Notes: a model not told the origin generated them from the sequence alone. A DNA stretch of 64,000 nt from Favolaschia claudopus (GCA_037176885.1 JAWWNJ010000025.1:310001-374000), one strand, 5' to 3'; numbered from the stretch's first letter, positions 47,427 through 64,000 are shown. Program-made: numbers and translations.

Positions 47427-50400
47427 CCAGGAACTGCCCAGAGAAACACCAAAAAATGCTACGCTCCGCATGCAACATCGTGGGAAAATATACTTTCTAT
47501 TGGCCCACCTGACGAACCCCAGTGGACGTCGCCACGCTGAGGCCGGCGTAGATCAGCGCTTGCGCTAGTCGCTAGCCACCGTGCGAGGGGAGCGTTGGCG
47601 ACGCCACTGGCACCGGCAAAATTGTGCAACGCAATTTATCTATCTCTCGGTCTCACGCTCGTTGGATGGCGCGGATCTTCCAACGACAAGCGAGCTCCTT
47701 TTGATGCGATGCGTTGCGCGGTGCGCATGGTCCTCCTCCCTCTTTACCGCACCCGTCGCTTCACGGCCGCCGTCCTCTTTCATGTCCTTTTACCCCAATC
47801 TTTCACAACTTCGCATCAAACCAATTTCTGTCGCTGAAAACTTAGCATTTATTAGGTGTAATTTGTAATCTGTAATTGATACTGTATCTTCCAGTTATAG
47901 TCTTCTGTATATACGCATGGTGGATGGATGTAATACTATTCTGTTGGATTTGGAATAACTCGCCCTGTGAACCGGAACCTTAATGGGGAGAATTGAGCTT
48001 GAACCGTCCACTCAAGTGGTGTACGGATCGAGAACCGTTCTTGAGAAGCTAAGGTCCCTTTCAACTGTGGCAGGCCGCATTCTCGATATAATCGCAGTCA
48101 CGACGCAGCAATAAACTCACTTGGATTGTAGTATGCTTCAAATTTAATACCGCAGCCTCAACATGCGGCGCAGCCCTTGTGCGAATCGGAATCAAATCCT
48201 CTCCAAGTAAATTACCGAGATCTTCGTAAATCGTTTGACTCTGGCGGGACGCAGATAATATTCAAACCGCGCCGGGCACTACGGATTTCACGGACACGGA
48301 GTGAGGCTCCGGCGAGGGAGCCTGAGACCAGATCAAACCCAGAGTGGGATTTATCTGGAATTTATGTGATGAGCGGCGCTAACGATGAGAAGTTGAAGTT
48401 GCAGTATGACGGAGTTCAACCAGTCTCCCGGAGGGGGACGAGGAAGTGGTAGGTATTCATATATCCATTTCCTGCCCTTGCCTGCCTCATGCCTGCAGGA
48501 TGTCAAGAAATCGATACTACTTATCTGCAAAGGCTATCACGGTGGGAATATCTTGGATTGAGTTCCACAAAAGGAGGTTGAACACGGCCCGCCTTGCTGA
48601 TTTTCCAATTCATAGTGTCCGTGATTTCGGACTCGCAGACGACCAGTGGTGTCCTTATCCGCAGGCAAGGGATTAGCTCAACGCAGCAATTTTTCAAGTA
48701 AGTACTTCGTCAAGTTGTCGGCATGGGAAAACGTGAAGGTAAGTCCGCCCCTACGAGTGGTGGTGACTTCGTCTTTATTCTCGGCACAAAGCCCCTGGTT
48801 TCTTCATACACTATCGTTCTCAACTGATTCTAGGCTTCTCTCATATCAGTGCCCGTGGCGCGCGGGCCGAAAACAGATGTGCATTTTGAGGAGTGTTGCC
48901 GAGAAAATGTCCTAGACTATTGCCAAGCGACTCCCGCGCAGTGGACCTCATGGGCTCCGGCAGGGCTCACCAGGCTCGAAGATACGGCCGACCACCGTGA
49001 CGAGAGCAGAGCGAAAACCAGCAGGTCTGGCATTATTCACTCAGTTTCATTCGTGCTCAGTAAATGGGTGTCTGAAGAGAAAAAAAGTATCATCAGGAAA
49101 TGTATTAAACCATCTTATGCAAATGTAGACTCGAAAACATATCCTCGAGTGCAGCAAATCCCATTTTGGGTATTCGCGAATCGTTAGCAAAAAGTCAACC
49201 ACAACACAGCCACATGTTCAACTTCTTTGAAGGACAAAGTCATAGTATATCCCATCCAGAGACTGTAGCCGACTTACCGTGTTCCCAACGAGCGAGCCGA
49301 CGTCGGTGAAACGTCGCGCGAACGGCGACGAAAATACGTTTATTAATATGTTCGGTAGGGTAGCTGCCGTAGCCGTTGTCGGTTTTTCGCACTCGCCCCT
49401 AGGGCCTGCGCTCCCTTACTTACGGTGTGGGTGCCGAGCCTTCGAAGTTCCGTCGAGAGGGTAAGATGGCTCTGAGCGTTTTCTCGTGCGTCTTCTGCCA
49501 TCCTAGTATCATGCTCAATTTCGCCCACGGCAGATGGACCGAAGCTTGGGAATTTGTTCGTCGACGGAAATGGGTGGTACATTTCAATAGACACCCTACC
49601 AGGAGACCAAGAGTAATTTCCAGGCGATTTGTGCCATGAAACGCCTCCGACTGCGTGATAAAGTTAGTCTGAGGTAGATATTCGAGCGCCTACTTGTCGA
49701 ATTTCTTTGCTTTCGCCAAGACTTGAGTCTTGTGGTGCGCAGAAAGTTTTCTTGATTTTCTTTCAATCGGATCCGAATGTCCGCGAAGATGTCAAGGTCG
49801 TCCGAAGCCAGACAGAATTTCTGTCAAAGGTTTGGGAACGTCGGACGATGCAACGACGATGCAATTATATTCTGCTATTCCTTCCGCGATCCAATGTTTC
49901 TCCGCCTCTCAGGTGTATCATTTATGTATACAGTGTCGTCTTCCCATTGACATCTGTGAGTAGCGGGCCGCGATTGAGAACTGGAGAACGCAGGTCAGAA
50001 ATCAAAATTGGATGTGCAGTCTTCTCTCAACTGCAACTCATGAGGGAACCCGAGTATTCGCCTCAGTATCTTGACAGAACAGAGTTGAACCGAGTCGAAA
50101 TATTTAGTTCCTTCAATGGGACGAACGCAGTGTAGCTCGTTGACTTGAGCTGAACAGATGCAAAGTATGAATCTGAGCTGTGCAGTTGGTGTATGTTTTG
50201 AACGCATAATGAGCTTTGTTTCTGGAGCGTAAAAAATAGCCAAGCTAGCGTGTCGAGATGTACCGGTAATTGAATGCGCTCCTACACCCGGTCAGACCAA
50301 GCCTTGTACTTGTTCAAACAAAATCCCGCCTTTCGATTGGGCTGCGGAGAAACAACTGCGCGAAGCGGGGAAACTGAATATTATTAATAGCGTCGAGTTG

Positions 50401-53400
50401 AAAAGATATAGTTCTGAACAGCTTCACGTCAACTGACGCAGATTCAAGTGATTGCACTCACAAACAAGTAGTAACGCAAATACCGGAAAGTAGCAGCCAT
50501 GCCTAGCAGTTCTGGTTGGATGTCGTTACCACGGATTTCGGGAGAAACAGGTCTTTGACAGAAGCTTGGCAGCGTGCGGATGCGGAGAAAACTCAAGAAG
50601 TATGTCGAAATATGGGGCATTAGTTCGCGCGCAGATCGTCACTGTCTACAGTTTTCCCGAAAGGAAGTCGCGCGTTGTATAATGCCAGATCTTGAAGCCT
50701 AATCATCTTGAATGAAAACATCGACCAGCAATAAAAACCTGCGGACCAGGTGCCTGCTGGCTGCATCAATATTTGAAGCCCGCATCGGCTGCGTAACCCA
50801 GCAGATTGTCACCTACGAGCCTATGACGAGGCGCGACGGTTTTGGAATTGTCCGGAGTGGAAGGAATGAAGGGGCGTCTCATGGCTGAATATTCGTGAGC
50901 GTGTGCAAAAGATGAAGCGCAAAGTCCTGGTTGCTCGGGTCAGATGTTAACGTATAACAGGCCGTGGAAAACAACTTAATCTGCCTCTTTTTGGCCAGGC
51001 GGAAATCTCGTGAGCTCCTTATACCATCGAGGTTTGTCCAACGTTTCGAGTGTTTCAGCTTGCATTCTTCTCAACACTCTAAAAACGCGCATAAATGAGC
51101 ATAAATGTACGTATATTATACCTCAAATCGCTAGGTGGAATTCTTGACGCGATTACACCACGATGGGAACAAAGGCGTGGTGAATATCGAACCTTTCCCA
51201 TAACGGTGGAATTGAGCCCCACGCACAGCTGAGCAAGGACTGAGAGACCGGCGTTCTGGCTCTCGTCACTTCAAGGAAGCAACGAACGCAGACGGATCTT
51301 CGCCCAATTGAATCAACTGCCGACAAGCTCTCGGGGCGGAGGCGTGGCAGCGTGGAACAAGTGGGGGTGCCGGTGAAAAATTAGTAGAGGCAAGGATGAA
51401 CTTCATGCGTCGGATATCGGTACGGTGCCAGTTGAAAAACCCAAAGCCTAAACTACGGAGGCAAATGTTGACTAGAAAGGAAAGTTGCCTTAAAGATGCA
51501 ACCGAGCCCGGCAGGTTGTCGACTGTCGACTAGATTGGTCACGATACAGCAAGCAGTGATATATCGAGTGATCGTACCGTGAATCCCACACCAAGGACAG
51601 TTATATGAAACGGCCGAAGACTGGGCGGGAAGGGAGGGTTACCCGTAGTCGCACATCTTCATGATCTGAATGTGAGAGTTGTGCGCTGACGTGAAACATG
51701 CGTCGGTAGAATTGAGAGATGGGGCGTTGACGAATGCGATGATGAGAGACAGACTCTTCACGGAGCGACGAACCAAACAAATATTCGTGGGGAGGCGGGC
51801 CGGCTTTCCCTCGACGATGTCCCGTGGATTCACCGCAGGATGAGAAGTAGCCAAACTTCAGGTAATCTAGACAGCGGAACAAGAGAATTGTGCGGGGTGA
51901 GTCGAAGGGCTAGACGATGGAAGCCCCGGGGCCATCGACCCTGTGCTTGGGGAAGAAAATCGCGTGGGATGAGAAAAAATGTGCATTTGCAGCCGCCTGC
52001 TGTAGAATGGCGATGAGGGGTGATTCGAGCTGCTCTGGCGCACCGAAACGCTGGAAATTAATGTGACGACGAACCGAAGCTGGGACTGATATTGCAGATG
52101 CGCTGCATCGCGCCATCCTGGACATTGAAACAGCAATCACATGAGCAGAAAACTTTGGGGAACACTGTGTTAAAGTGGCCCAAGGGCAGGAAATGCGCTG
52201 ACATCCTGAGTTATACAGTTTAGCTTGGAGATATGGCACGAAGATGCTCGCCTGTTGGTAGATGGTATGCGCGGGAGCACGGTACGACTCAGGTCTAGGC
52301 AGGAAGCTGATTCGTCGACATAAGTAGTTCGAGGGATTCCAAGAAGCTCTCGCCTCCGGGGCCGAGATATAGATCACGAGACATTGTAATTTGAGGACTG
52401 CATGTTGTGAACAGCCTATAGTGTCTGACCACATCGTTTCCAGCTCTATAGTGTCCAGTCATTTTGCGTTGAACCCGGAACTTTTGCACGTAGAGTGCGA
52501 AAAAGGCCCCAAATGAAGTCCTAAGATGTTTTAAGGGAACTGACGTTCGAATTAAGCATTAATGCGGATGCGCAATGCGGGGAATTTATGAATTCCGAGT
52601 CTCGCTGATTGCGGGGGCACGTCGTACTTCGAGAACAACTTCTGGATTTCTGGAAGTAGTGGGAAGGCGCAGCCACCAAGGAACCAATGTCATTATTGAT
52701 CAGTAGCCGTTGATCACCATCGCAGACAGGTCCGGTCTCCGAGTGAAATAAAGTTTGTTTGTTAAGTGGCCGAATCATGTCAAGCACTGGCAATTTCGGT
52801 TTCTGGCGTAGCGCGGGCACAGATATGTCGAATGTCCAAGCTGCGAAAGATCTGTACCTCAGGGGTTGGGACTGACAGGGACCTGGCATACGCTTTTTGT
52901 GTGGAATACCGTATTAGCACTTGGCTCAAGCGTAGAAGAGTACACATCGCGCACCGATTTCAGTTTATTATAAGCCATGAGAGGCTCGATGCGAAAGGAG
53001 CTAGTCCGTTTCCGCCATCCAAAACGGCATCACGCAGGAGACGGAGAGATGATGGTGAAACTGGAATGTGTTGGCGGGGCCATGCACCTGCCGCGATTCT
53101 CATGCCAGCCTGGGCGCACCAGCGGCTGCTTACTGGTCATGACCACGCCTTCATCGGAGCACAGTCGTTGTGTACAGCAGCCCAAATGCACCTAAATTCT
53201 ATTTGGATGGCCACCCGTGAATCATGCCCAGCGCCTCAGAAAGATGGGGAAATAGGCGACAGGGATCGAAGTAGGCGTCAACAGCCGCGTCGAACTTTGC
53301 CAGCCCCGTTTGCACCGTGTACCGAGTGTAGGAGCCCGAGAGTGTGTAAGTATGTGGCGGGAAGCACACGGAGTGACAGTAACATTGTGACATCTTGCTT

Positions 53401-56390
53401 CCCGCTTTGCCAGTGCTCGCATTTTCATCGTCTCAGCTTGCCCTATTTCTTGGCCGAAATTTTTGCATTCTGCACTCTTACTTTGAGCTCAGGTTCTGAA
53501 ACACCTTTAATGAAGCGGATTATCATCGATCAATTACCTTGAAAAACCACCGAATTTTTCGACAGTGGCACTCACTGGCAGGCCAGTGCGTCGGGTAACA
53601 AGTATCTAGAATACACTCTCCGTGCTGCGCGCCCTGCGCGTCAGAATCTCAGATGACGGCTCGGCGCCTGCGCCTCTGTCGCCTAGCTGTCGACTTGGGA
53701 ATGCAACGCACCCACGCCCACGCCCTCCAGCTGACCCACCGGTTCTGGCTCGCCCAACGTTAAATATACGCTCCCATGAAAGTGCTGCAGTTACGCAGTG
53801 CGAACGTTGCAGAATTCTCAGTGTATTCCCGATGTCTCCGCGCCGTCTCCTCTGGCCGCCTCCATCGATATCGGCTTAGTTCTAGACTGGCTGTCTGGAT
53901 ACCGCCCCTCTGGATGTTCGATGTTCTCACTCTCCTTGCTACCAGCCGGCTTCGTCATTAATCTAACTCTCTTTGCTCGTTCTTTGTATCCTCATACGGC
54001 GTCTTTATTCTGCCGAGTGCGAGAAAGCCTTGGCCTATTATTCGTCTCCAAAAAATTGTGGACCTCAATCGACTCAACCTCGATTTATACAAGACGGGTC
54101 GTCAATCTCTGCCCCATCGGAGACCTTTACGCCTGCTGTTTGGGGATGTAACTTGGCCTCAACATATCTCAGGATGTCGAGCGTGGAAATTGGGGCTACT
54201 TTCTCGAATTCTTGGGCAATTTTCGGCAGCATAAACGGCGTCGCAACACCTCTGGATTTCCACACGCAGAGCATAGATTGTTTTGCGGTGTATCATGCAT
54301 GCGGCGTCCCACGCCTGCACAAGCGCCTGCATTGATTTTGTTGTCCTCGTCTCTCACGTCGCTCTCAGCGGTGATTGTAGGTCTGGCCGTCGTTCACAAC
54401 TCGGCGTATCCAACTGGATATCTAACATCATCCATGGCGAGCATCTTGCCAATACAGCTCCCTAGAGCTCAACAGGGAGACCAACACTTATCGTCGAATC
54501 ACGAGTCGCTGCCTTCAGCTGTCCATATAACTGCATCGTGCCGCCTCCGCTTGGAATCGGCATGTTGGCTCTCCGAGCCTTGTATCCCGCGGTGCCCCAG
54601 AGTATTCATTCCGTCTCTAAGCAGTCTGTGAGCTTGTCTGACCTCCAGCCGCTGAACGAGCAAGATAGTACTGATACCGCCCCTCACTACGTTCCCATTC
54701 ACGCCTTCCTATAGGTTTAATGCAAGTCACCATGAGTCGGCGTTCCACACCAACGGATGCAAGGCCAAGCTGCCACGGTCCATAATAGTCATGCATGCCC
54801 ATTTTTTCCAACCCTAAATGTCCCTCGCGATCATCGCTTCTGCTTGGGGATGTGTGCGCCTCGTATGTATCGTTCCCTCCTGAATAGCTCGGAAGAGCTG
54901 AGAATCGCCCATTTTGGCCTCGAGCTGCGTAATGGTAATGCCGACACAAGTATTGAGTAACTGATATCAGTAAAATTTTGTCACTGGTGCCAGGTGTATA
55001 CATCGTGGGTCTATCCCGCTAAATCGTCCACCTTCGGAGAAAAGACGCAGCCCGCATGCATACCCAGACGTAACAAGTTTTCCGTCAGTATGACTGCCCA
55101 ACAAACCCGGACCATGTTTCTGTAAAATACATAACAACTCTTCATGAAAACAATCACAGCGCACCGATTCCGTGAATAAATAGCTTCGCCGCTGATGCTA
55201 CGCAGTCATTGTTGAAGATGCCGCGCTTGAAAGGCTGCCAGTCCCCCGCCAGTGCTTGATTAGATTACAAGTTGAACTTAGCAACAACGACTCGTGTGTC
55301 ATGATCGTCGTCGTACGTGAGGCAAACTTATTGGCGTCTGTCTGAATGGTCCGCGGCTTGGGTTTTTGCTCGCTTCATAGAGAATCGTCTCCGAGGAGTT
55401 GAGCCCACAACATTGAGACATCGATTCAGTCAGAGACAAGGCAGCCCGCTAGAGGATTCTCTCAGCAGAAAAAAAATCAGTGTGCCGAGTTTTCACATGT
55501 GAGTCCGGAGTTTAGAGAAGCTACGCTTGCCTTCTTCAAGTTCTCGACTAACAATCTCGGCGGCGATGAAGCAGCTACGGGTGGTCGGCAGGCTGGACAA
55601 GATACTTCCTGTGGGTACATCCAGGTACATCCATACGGGGACTGCGTCAGTCGCTTCCGAGGCGCGAGAAGAGTCCCTGAAGAAACAAAGACAACTTTTC
55701 AGAAACGGCCTTGACCCTGGGTCCGGAGATGCCTAGTACTGCTGCCACCACACGATGTGCGTCAACATTTGTTCCTTGTCTGTTCCGCGCTTTTCAGGTC
55801 TTCTGCGCATGCAGCAGTGAATGATTCGTCTCACGTAGTTTGGTGCACACTACATCGTCCCTTGTTTCGCCTCATGCAACCAGTATCGCGGGTCGGTCAT
55901 TCCCGATGGCGTCCTTAATTGAACGGGAAGGTCGACGGATACCCCGTGAAGTGAAAAAACTGACAAAGGGCTAGAAACGAATTTATGTTGAACTAGCAGT
56001 TAAGAAAGACGAGCGCTATTCGAACTTGGGAAGAATATCCAAGGCGCCAATCATCGGCATTTGCCGCCCAGCCAGCCAACTGTGCAGTGGCATGAGCGAA
56101 CCTGCCTGCAAGCAAGGGATACCATCGGATTTGGAAAACCGCGAACGGCGCAGGCTGTTCCATCTTGCCAGTGTGAGCCGGACCCCAGTTACTGTAGCCT
56201 AATAAAAGAATTCCGGGCACTCCAGATGATGAAAAGGCCCTCCAAGGCTCCAAGGCAGGAGAGCGACATGAGAATCAGGAAGAAAGTGGCAAGTTGATAT
56301 CGGTGCCGCGGCCAAGTGTGACTGTCACGGTCACGTCCTTCTTTTTTTGTACGGACTCCAGCCTCCGGCCAGTTGTTTGAATTTCACTGT
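47427..56390. other. 9-kb stretch without recognisable genes
   Basis: Both strands were read. There are only short or motif-free open frames (for example 52766-53542 plus, which needs a non-ATG start, and 51910-52434 minus). No transposase, reverse transcriptase, tRNA or rRNA signature was seen. It may be decayed repeat DNA; a repeat search would be needed to say. Confidence 0.45.
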
Positions 56391-56396
56391 ACTGTA

Positions 56397-56640
56397 TCAT
56401 TTCGACCGGTTGTTCACTGGCCGTTACGCGTTACACGTTTTGTTCACTGAACCAATTGTTCACCGGCCGGTAATCAAAGTAAAATTACCCGATATGGTAG
56501 TCCGGCGTTAGCCGGACGCAAAATTTTGACGTTTTCTTGCCTCTTTGGGACAGAAAATCGCCCGTTACGCGTTACGAGGTGGAAAATTGTTCAGTTCACA
56601 GGTGGCCGTTACCCGTTACGTGAACAACCGGTCGAAATGA
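56397..56640. mobile_element. Miniature inverted-repeat transposable element (244 bp)
   Basis: Perfect 21-bp terminal inverted repeats begin TCATTTCGACCGG at 56397 and end CCGGTCGAAATGA at 56640. The element is flanked by a direct 6-bp repeat ACTGTA (56391-56396 and 56641-56646), a likely target-site duplication. Inside are three copies of GTTACSCGTTAC (56423, 56564, 56608), repeated TTGTTCAC, and a perfect hairpin TCCGGC-GTTA-GCCGGA (56501-56516). It has no coding capacity, so it would be mobilised in trans. The superfamily is unassigned, because a 6-bp duplication does not match hAT (8), Tc1 (TA) or Harbinger (3). The untouched ends suggest a recent insertion. Confidence 0.75.
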
Positions 56641-56646
56641 ACTGTA

Positions 56647-57888
56647 TTCCCTCCTGCACCATAATCCTCAAATAGGCGACTCTTTACATCTGCGGACTTG
56701 TGGCGGCGCCACCGCCGTTCCGACATAGAAGGCACGCCTGAGAGCCTGGGAGGACCACTGCGAATTGGACTTGTTACTTGATGCTCACGGCGGAAACGGA
56801 CCCGGAAGAACTCAGGCTCTGTTGCTTCACATACTACGGTGACACGGGAGAAATCTGAAAGCGTAACGACCAGCGGAAGACACGGAATCTTGAATATCGA
56901 CTCGGAAGGGTGAATCTGCCAATGGGCCCTGGCAAGGCCCTGGGGCCCTTTTGCAAGTCGTCTCCTGTGCCGAAACATTCCAGCGTCCAGTTCGCTGGCT
57001 TAAGTGAAGCTGTTACGCTGCCAATCGGACTGTATGATTTCTTTACAATAATCATTGTTTCGCCTTTTTTGACCGTATACTATAATCTCGCAAGGACGTC
57101 ATGGAATTCAGAACTCTATACGGGTACGAGTATTCATTCCTACATATGCTTCGAGTTTGAGGTCTTCTCAGTGTCATCTCCATCCTCAATCTGCATCTAT
57201 TGATGATCATTCTATTCCAATATTAAGTACTCTCTCTCACCATCGCCAAGGCTTCTCCCGTTTGACTGACCATTCCTATTGCCTGCCCAGTGCCTGCGAT
57301 TCAGTGGTAAAATTTCGCCTTACAAGGCATCTGTGTGCGCGCTGTCACCCATTCACTTCTCAGCTAGGAAGTCATACTGTGCCCTCCGGTACGCTCACGA
57401 TACCTCACTGACTTGATTAAAATTGACGACTCAGAGCAACTTGTCTTGAACCCATTGAGTAGCTGCACAGTTAAGCAACAAGTCTTGTCCGCCCGCCGGC
57501 ACATCGGTTCTTGTATGTGAACTTGTTTCATTGAATCCTTGTTACCTTCCCGTGCCCCTTGCTACGCCGCAGGAATGGTTTCTCACTGAGGCGCCACTCC
57601 GACTATCGTCCGTTTCAATTGAATGCTCCGCACAACGACAATATAAGATTTTGGATTCGTATCACAGCAACGTTGTGCTGCATTCAAACACCAAACAGTC
57701 AACGCAGCCGCATCGGCAGTGACGTCGCTGTTAAACTTTCTTTCTGTGCTTGCGGACGGTTCAGCGACGGTATATGGCGGCATCTAATCTGTGAGTTGTT
57801 GCGTGCCATCTATACCCCTACTGAAGCCATTCCCGGAGTTGGAAAACATCGTCACTCTATTCTCATGTCCAAGCTTAGGTTTCTTCGT
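56647..57888. other. Intergenic, 1.2 kb
   Basis: No supported gene. The right end is the 3' flank of the minus-strand reductase. Confidence 0.45.
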
Positions 57889-59559
<1,671 letters not shown>

Positions 59560-59987
59560 TTCGTATTTCGGAGAGGTTGTAGAAATTCAACTTCAGAAGG
59601 CTCGGACTAGGACTGGTGAGTGAAATATCCGAGTAGAATCTCACTCCCATTTATACTGAATTCCTGCCTCCTTGTTTTCGGCTTTGCGAGTTTTTTTGAC
59701 ATAAAAATGCAGAGTCAGACTGCGGCCCGCGGTGGGCGAAGAATTCTCGGCCCGAATGACAGCTTCCGTCTGACACGAATCAAGTTGAACATTGGTTCCA
59801 CTTCCAGGGCATGACTCTGAGACGATGGCTGGTGGGCATATCTTAGCTCAGCGTCTTTGATCGTTTAGAAAATTTTCTCAATTGGCGGCAGAGTTCGGCA
59901 AGCTCGAGGCGCCATACAAGAAGCAAAGGGTACGTTTCAATTCTATCGGTATTCAACAAAATTTAATCTGTAGTAGCTCAAAGTGGC
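59560..59987. other. Spacer between the two reductase genes
   Basis: 428 bp holding the promoter of copy B (TATAAAT on the minus strand near 59650) and the 3' flank of copy A. No other feature. Confidence 0.45.
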
Positions 59988-61629
<1,642 letters not shown>

Positions 61630-63204
61630 TGTTATCGTTGAAAACAGAAGCTTAGTCGTCGACAAACGCTTCCTCGACCTTTATATATGGTGCAGTTCTC
61701 CCCAGGCTGATTGTGGCCGATTCACCGCTTATTCATAGAGATTGACCTAATATGTTCAATTTTCGGATGAGCTGCCGATAAATAAATATTTCGCATCGCC
61801 GCCACTGTTTTGCTACCTTTTTGTTCACATATTTCTCTTTTGCTTAGCCTGAGGTTTTGGTTTCGTCGTACCTGCGCTCAAATAAATATTTTTAGGGCCC
61901 AAGGCTACAGATAAGACGGGACTCCGCAACCCGAAGTTGTGTGAAGCCGAAATCAACCGAAGCCCCCGGTTCAAATTTAACAAACATTCCAGCAACATTC
62001 CAGCCTTGTTGACACTGCGGACACCATCCTCCTCCTCCCCCCTATCCGCTTCGACGAGCGCGTAAAGAGTCACGGAAGTGGTACAACCGTGTAGCCTACC
62101 GATCAAATTGTATGTACCTAATCCCTATCTTTGCTGGAGTTTGAACGTTCTGTCGAGACCACGAATTTGCAGCGCATCCAGTACTTATCTGGCAAGCACA
62201 TTTTTAGGGAAGCTTCTCCTCAATGCGGCTCACTGAAAAGTTCTCTGGAACACCTTCTGTTCTGCTCGCAAGAACATTTGAAAAGTAACAAGCTTGAGGT
62301 TCTGGCAGAGTCTGACAACTCGGAGAAGACAAACTGGGTTTATAATATCACGGCTCATTCAATCAGGCAGTAACTATCATCCAACTTTGAAAGTTCTCAA
62401 TGCCGAGTTGGCACACATCATTGTAGCTCATGACTTGGGAAATAGGATAAATTACTTCCTCTCACAGCGAAGACTGAGCTTTGCCGTGGCGAAGTCAACC
62501 CTTCGACATCCTGGGTGCACATGCGGAGGCAAAATTGGACGTAGATGAACCTCATCTCATCATGAAAATTGTTTGCCTTGGGCACATAATCATGATTCGG
62601 ACATCAATAAACAAGCGCTCCATTTTTTGTAATTCAATCGTTTACTATGTGGGTCGAACATGGTTTCCGCGACTGTTCGGGTGGTTCTGGATACAGAATC
62701 GTCGGGACCGAGAAGCTTCTACGTATTTTTGGGACGTTACATACGAATGTCAGGCACAAAATTACCGTGCCCGCGATCCGTCGCACAAGATGATAAATCT
62801 GAACAAGTCAACCGGCGTGAGACATTCTGAGCGTTCAATGTTCAACCACTGGGGTTGGCTTCCGGCCCCGAATCATATTTTCCATTCAATGTGATCTAGA
62901 ATCCGCTCTGAAATTCCACGGAAAGAATCGATTTAGACGGTAGACCTGGTCCCGTTGAGTTTAAGATAGTAACCTGACGTTTGGCACCCGAACTACAATA
63001 TCAAGTATCCGATAAGTATAGTCTTGATATCAGAGGATCCGATAGATGGACAAGATCCAATGGCCTGAAATCGTGCCTAGTTCTATGCGGCTTTACTCGC
63101 GGTAATTCGCACTCGTATAAAAGTACTCGGGTACACTTGTTTCTCCAAATCGCCGTATGTTACAACTACAACCTTCTCCAGAATTCCTAAACTCTTCTGA
63201 TCCA
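61630..63204. other. Intergenic, 1.6 kb
   Basis: The left edge has the promoter of reductase copy A. No supported gene elsewhere; the open frame 62481-62894 shows no motif. Confidence 0.45.
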
Positions 63205-64000
63205 CTAGTTCGTGTCGATGTTGCACGTCATAACATCCAACGCCGCAAGCTGACCCCACGAGGTGAACCCTTGCGGGGGACCGTGCCATGCCGACGAGTA
63301 AGTATTGCCGGTAGCGGCGAGGTCAAGAAGGGCGTTGTACTATAAGGAAGAAACATAGACCAAAGTTGGCTTGCTTGAGTAGAAGTGACCAAACGTACCT
63401 GAACGTCGCCATAGCTGTGAATGAGAGTTCGGAGCGCGCTGTTGTTGGGATTTCTGGTCCAGGCCTCGTGGATGCCGCGGATGAAGATCGCTGGACACAA
63501 ACAAGTCAGGATGCACGTCCAGAATGAACGCTTTTATGCGCCGACCTTTGAAACCAGCGCCGTCATTATTGGAGCTGGGGCTCGCGCCCTCGGTGATGAT
63601 ACCATCAGAGCCCTGCCATGCATTGGTCTTGACGGCAGAGTTGAGGATGTTGATCATCCTAGTTTCGTTTGTCGTGGTGAGCCTCAAAGAAAAACGAATG
63701 GGATAGAATAGACGCACAATGAGTTCCACTGGCTATCGCCCGTAACAGCACCCAAAACACTGAGCCCCTCAATATACTTGCCCGAGTTGTAAGTGAAAAG
63801 CCAATTCGCAGGGGACCTCGAGCAGTCAGCGGCATTGACGGTGTCGAGTACGAGATTGTTCGAGTTGATGTTGTGGGCCTTGATCCTGAGTAGATCCTTG
63901 AGTATTGTATAACGCTTACATGGATGAAAATCGCCGTAACGAACCAGTTGGCGCTCAAAATAGCAGCGGACGTGTAGGTTCCGTTCTTGGTGTATTCGGC
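63205..64000 (-). CDS. GH76 alpha-1,6-mannanase-like glycoside hydrolase, 3' part only
   Basis: Five exons are visible on the minus strand (64000-63920 partial, 63896-63718, 63658-63546, 63490-63399, 63339-63205), ending at TAG 63205-63207. Family GH76 enzymes are endo-1,6-alpha-mannosidases of the six-hairpin type acting on fungal cell-wall mannan, usually secreted or GPI-anchored. Matching segments in order are WFVTAIFIH, LVLDTVNAADC, TYNSGKYIEGLSVLGAVTGD, DGIITEGASPSSNNDG, FKAIFIR, HEAWTRNPNNS and SAWHGPP. The catalytic Asp-Asp motif and signal peptide should lie upstream, outside the window. The acceptor at 63897 is AAG rather than YAG. No GPI-type tail is seen at the C-terminus, so it is probably freely secreted. 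Confidence 0.82.

Noticed and set aside
52766..53542. 258-aa open frame on the plus strand
   Set aside because: Lacks an ATG at its start, residues are motif-free and an antisense open frame overlaps; not supported.

Overview
The window is nuclear DNA of a filamentous basidiomycete, most likely a wood- or litter-decaying Agaricomycete. The evidence is dense short GT-AG introns (mostly about 45-65 nt), Agaricomycete-style F-box proteins with a coiled-coil N-terminus followed by an LPxEIxxEIF box, a secreted AA9 lytic polysaccharide monooxygenase with a C-terminal CBM1, sedolisin and S41 secreted proteases, a GH76 mannanase, and TMEM16 proteins of the fungal scramblase type. There are no rRNA genes, CRISPR arrays or bacterial-type operons. 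All multi-exon models were built by hand: splice sites were chosen so that reading phase and family motifs are preserved.

Layout. 0-7 kb: a tRNA-like Pol III unit and three F-box loci, two of them decayed and one with a C-terminal frame break. 7.2-16.7 kb: two tandem TMEM16 paralogues with the same four-exon structure. Between them lie an AA9-CBM1 gene broken by a single in-frame TAG and a small mitochondrial-type J-domain protein. 17-26.6 kb: two intact F-box genes alternating with two secreted proteases on the minus strand (S41 and S53/sedolisin). 29.4-34.2 kb: a DH-PH-FYVE Rho guanine-nucleotide exchange factor and an unknown protein. 34-40 kb: a gene-poor stretch with weak repeats. 40.3-44.5 kb: a 16-exon MKT1-like PIN/XPG-N protein with two unusually long introns that stay open in frame. 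46.3-47.4 kb: a Ser/acid-rich unknown protein. 47.4-57.9 kb: about 10 kb without a recognisable gene, containing a 244-bp miniature inverted-repeat element with perfect ends and a target duplication. 57.9-61.6 kb: two tandem aldo/keto reductase paralogues. 63.2 kb to the end: the 3' part of a GH76 gene that runs off the window.

How the genes relate. Most are ordinary housekeeping or secretory functions and do not form a pathway. The secreted set (AA9, S41, S53, GH76) fits a saprotroph digesting plant and microbial polymers and protein. The TMEM16 pair, the reductase pair and the five F-box loci show local duplication followed by divergence or decay. I did not find a convincing new defence, toxin or biosynthetic system. 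The most useful leads are the nonsense-broken AA9, the GA splice donor in the sedolisin gene, the private introns that separate the two reductases, the in-frame long introns of the MKT1-like gene, and the fresh-looking miniature transposon.
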